DNA of 9,072 nucleotides, taken from NCBI GenBank assembly GCA_023228445.1, contig JALOBD010000089.1, positions 1 to 9,072 of the forward strand, in the 5' to 3' direction. Position numbers and translations under genes: made by a program. This document shows, in pieces, positions 7,555-9,072 of the stretch. The notes below the pieces were generated by a model. It was not told the DNA's origin. It did not search any database and saw only the letters and a list, made by a program, of their open reading frames with translations. The stretch comes from Sphaerochaeta sp. (GTDB taxonomy: Bacteria > Spirochaetota > Spirochaetia > Sphaerochaetales > Sphaerochaetaceae). Position 1 is the first letter of the stretch. Each line of letters starts with the position of its first letter.

Positions 7555-7647
7555 GGCTGCCTCCGCTCCCATCGTACCACGAGAACGGTGTCCCGGGCTG
7601 TTTTTTGTTCCAGATGAATCCCACCTCCCGTATTGCGTTTGATAAAT

Positions 7648-7675
7648 CTTGTAAAAAGTGTTTTTTCCCTAACAA
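7648..7675 (-). promoter_or_regulatory. Possible promoter of the C69 peptidase gene
   Basis: On the minus strand, TTGTTA (complement of 7670-7675) is separated by 16 bases from TACAAG (complement of 7648-7653), each 4 of 6 against consensus, in an AT-rich stretch. The leader would be about 85-90 bases. This is the best candidate seen, but weak. Confidence 0.25.
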
Positions 7676-7709
7676 ATTAGCAACTGAGTAACAAAGACGC
7701 AATTTTCCA

Positions 7710-7737
7710 TTGACAATCAGGTCGGTCGTGGTAAGAT
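7710..7737 (+). promoter_or_regulatory. Promoter of the TRAP-TAXI operon (extended -10)
   Basis: A perfect TTGACA (7710-7715) is followed after 16 bases by TAAGAT (7732-7737; 4 of 6), preceded by TG one base upstream (7729-7730), forming an extended -10. AT-rich sequence (about 7640-7709) upstream could act as an UP element. Transcription should begin near 7744, giving a leader of about 67 bases. Confidence 0.72.
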
Positions 7738-7740
7738 ATA

Positions 7741-7778
7741 GCTACTACTCATACGGTAAGAAGTAGCGATTGCATCGC
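7741..7778 (+). promoter_or_regulatory. Structured leader of the TAXI gene
   Basis: GCTACT (7741-7746) can pair with AGTAGC (7762-7767) around a 15-base loop, and GCGAT (7766-7770) with ATCGC (7774-7778) around TGC. The two stems share two bases, so they compete or stack at the 5' end of the transcript. The first repeat could equally be a DNA operator at the start site. No known riboswitch class is recognised. Confidence 0.3.
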
Positions 7779-7796
7779 ATCTTCATGGGTAGATCC

Positions 7797-7804
7797 TAAG
7801 GAGG
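7797..7804 (+). promoter_or_regulatory. Near-perfect ribosome binding site of the TAXI gene
   Basis: TAAGGAGG sits 6 bases before the ATG at 7811. It is an almost complete anti-16S match, suggesting high expression as expected of a solute receptor. Confidence 0.85.
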
Positions 7805-7810
7805 ATAGCA

Positions 7811-8842
7811 ATGAAAAAGAACCGAATTTTGATGCTGGGCCTTGCCGTGCTGTTGGCAGCGGGGATGCTCTTTGGAGCAGCACAGGCCGAAGTCTCCACC
7901 ACTGGGCTGAAGCCTGCCACCTATTCATGGACCGCAGGGGACATGGGAGGGGGCTGGTACACCCAAGCTGGTGCGATGAGCGAGATCGTCAAGACCGCCG
8001 TTCCCGAAATTACCATCAAGGTACTGCCGGGAGGCGGGACAGCGAACCCCTTGGCCATCGAGGCCAAGCAGCATGACTTTGCCTGGGGCGTCGGCTATGT
8101 CGACCGTGCTGCGATGAATGGGGTCGCTCCGCTCTATGATCGCAAGATCCAGGGCATCTCCGGCCTGCTGGGTGGCTTCTCAGTGGACTTCTACCACTTC
8201 TTTGCCGCCCAATCGACCGGGGTGACGACCATCGACCAGTTGGTGCAGAAGATCAAGGCGGGGGAGAAGATCAACATCGCAGCTCCTCGCGTGGGAACGA
8301 GCGAACGCGCACTCACCTCACTGGTGCTTGAGAACTACTACGGAACGTCCTACGAGGCCATTGAAAAGAATGGTGGACGGGTTGAGTACGCCATCTATGG
8401 CGACATGGTGAACCTCTACAAGGACCGCCACGTCGACTACGTCATCGCCTGCCTCGGCCTGCCGGGCGCTGCGATCACCGAGATGTCACTCTCACGCCCC
8501 TCAACGCTCCTCTCAGCAAGCGACGACCTGGTCAAGTGGGCCAACCAGACCTACGGCACCGTCGCATGGGAGACCGGGCTCAACATGATCCCCGCCGGTA
8601 CCTATCGAGGCATCGACCGGGACATCCAGGCCATCGGTCACTCCACCGAGATCATCTGTCGCACCGATCTTGATGAGCTTGTCGCCTATCACTTTACCAA
8701 GGCACTCATCGAGAACATCGATAAGGTGAAGAACATCAACCCCTCGTTCCAGAAGTACTTCACGGCCGCAAGTGCGCCGAGTACCATGATTCCGCTCCAT
8801 CCGGGCGCTGCACGGTACTACAAGGAAGCTGGACTGCTCTAA
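7811..8842 (+). CDS. TRAP transporter TAXI-family periplasmic solute receptor
   Basis: 343 residues. A clear signal peptide (KKNR, a hydrophobic core, then AAQA with cleavage expected after Ala26) sends it to the periplasm. The mature protein has the TAXI pattern: GDMGGGWYTQAGAMSEIV (around residues 44-61), PGGGTANPLAI, an AWGVGYVDRAAMNG segment, a PRVGTSERAL stretch and the C-terminal PLHPGAARYYKEAGLL. TAXI receptors bind a solute, commonly an organic acid or amino acid such as glutamate, and pass it to a fused TRAP permease driven by an ion gradient. The permease begins 72 bp downstream. The ligand cannot be read from the sequence. The neighbouring divergent C69 peptidase hints at an amino acid or peptide context, as inference only. 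Confidence 0.93.
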   Translation: MKKNRILMLGLAVLLAAGMLFGAAQAEVSTTGLKPATYSWTAGDMGGGWYTQAGAMSEIVKTAVPEITIKVLPGGGTANPLAIEAKQHDFAWGVGYVDRAAMNGVAPLYDRKIQGISGLLGGFSVDFYHFFAAQSTGVTTIDQLVQKIKAGEKINIAAPRVGTSERALTSLVLENYYGTSYEAIEKNGGRVEYAIYGDMVNLYKDRHVDYVIACLGLPGAAITEMSLSRPSTLLSASDDLVKWANQTYGTVAWETGLNMIPAGTYRGIDRDIQAIGHSTEIICRTDLDELVAYHFTKALIENIDKVKNINPSFQKYFTAASAPSTMIPLHPGAARYYKEAGLL

Positions 8843-8856
8843 TCATCACCAATACC

Positions 8857-8883
8857 ATGGCAGCGGACGGTGTCCGCTGCCGT
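8857..8883 (+). promoter_or_regulatory. Strong intercistronic stem-loop between receptor and permease
   Basis: GGCAGCGGAC (8859-8868) and GTCCGCTGCC (8872-8881) pair perfectly over 10 bp with a 3-base loop. A T-G and an A-T pair extend the stem to 8857-8883. No T-run follows, so it is more likely an mRNA-stabilising or partial attenuation element than a full terminator. It would raise the receptor level relative to the permease. Confidence 0.7.
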
Positions 8884-8900
8884 TGTCATCCAAACTAATC

Positions 8901-8906
8901 AGGGAG
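8901..8906 (+). promoter_or_regulatory. Ribosome binding site of the TRAP permease gene
   Basis: AGGGAG lies 8 bases before the ATG at 8915 and is the only good site near it. It supports that start. Confidence 0.6.
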
Positions 8907-8914
8907 TATATCCT

Positions 8915-9072
8915 ATGCGTGAATTGAAAGGTTGGGTTAAGTGGCTGGTCAGCATTAGTTTGGCCGCAGTGGCCCTGTTCCATTTTTACACGGCAATTTT
9001 TGGGATTTTCCAACCAAGAATTCAACGTGGCGTCCACTTGATGGTCCTCCTTCCGATGGCCTTTTTGCTCTA
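8915..9072 (+). CDS. TRAP transporter fused permease, N-terminus only (3' end outside window)
   Basis: Fifty-two codons are visible before the window ends. The protein starts MRELKGWVKWLVSISLAAVA, followed by a hydrophobic stretch (LFHFYTAIFGIF), then QPRIQRGVHLMVLLPMAFLL. This matches the usual beginning of TAXI-type fused (DctQM-like) permeases: a first membrane helix, an RGVH motif in a short loop, then a second helix. Such proteins form the inner-membrane channel working with the TAXI receptor encoded just upstream. Its codon use looks more AT-rich than the receptor gene (for example GGT, GTT, TTT), partly explained by membrane-protein composition. Only the start can be judged. Confidence 0.8.
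   Translation, partial: MRELKGWVKWLVSISLAAVALFHFYTAIFGIFQPRIQRGVHLMVLLPMAFLL

Larger units (their letters stand above)
7555..7810. other. 256-bp divergent intergenic region between the C69 and TAXI genes
   Basis: It carries the TAXI promoter, leader and ribosome site on the + strand and a weak candidate promoter for the C69 gene on the - strand. The stretch around 7600-7740 is clearly more AT-rich than the flanking genes. No small open frame with a good ribosome site is seen in it. Confidence 0.6.

Noticed and set aside
7555..7572. Six-residue N-terminal extension of the C69 peptidase
   Set aside because: It overlaps the ribosome site and would bury the catalytic Cys, which must become N-terminal after Met removal.
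7584..7606. Terminator-like hairpin (AACGGT/GCTGTT) followed by six T on the + strand
   Set aside because: No + strand gene lies upstream, and two of its six pairs are G-T wobbles; it falls in the leader of the divergent C69 gene.

Overview
This is a bacterial accessory-metabolism segment of about 58% GC (estimated by eye). Genes are densely packed and have strong AGGAGG-type ribosome binding sites. A periplasmic TRAP-TAXI solute receptor and a secreted beta-propeller protein imply a cell with an outer membrane. The mix of GH65/beta-phosphoglucomutase, GH4, LacI regulator and TRAP-TAXI genes would suit a fermentative carbohydrate user such as a spirochaete of the Sphaerochaeta type. That placement is inferred from gene content; no phylogenetic marker is present.

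Left block (1-2532, + strand): the 3' part of a gene fusing a GH65 glycoside phosphorylase to a complete beta-phosphoglucomutase. It overlaps by 4 bp (ATGA) a full GH4 NAD/metal-dependent glycosidase carrying a CHEV active-site motif. Together they would be an intracellular module that cleaves alpha-linked sugars. The phosphorylase releases beta-glucose 1-phosphate, the attached mutase makes glucose 6-phosphate, and the GH4 enzyme hydrolyses a second type of alpha-glycoside.

Middle block (2536-6111, - strand, convergent with the first at a 3-bp gap): a large secreted protein (860 aa from the chosen start) with an Asp-box (BNR/sialidase-like) region and a seven-repeat RCC1 propeller, followed 27 bp later by a LacI-family regulator. 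One promoter upstream of the propeller gene probably serves both, and its -10 lies inside a near-perfect 14-bp palindrome.

Right block: a C69-family dipeptidase (- strand, 6376-7554) diverges from a TRAP-TAXI transport operon (+ strand). The operon has a clear promoter with an extended -10, a structured leader, the TAXI receptor (7811-8842), a 10-bp perfect intercistronic stem-loop, and the start of the fused TRAP permease, which runs off the window end.

I see no CRISPR array, transposon, tRNA, rRNA or phage gene. The most notable items are the GH65-betaPGM fusion, the CHEV-type GH4 next to it, and the double-propeller secreted protein co-encoded with a LacI regulator. Nothing here clearly amounts to an undescribed system.
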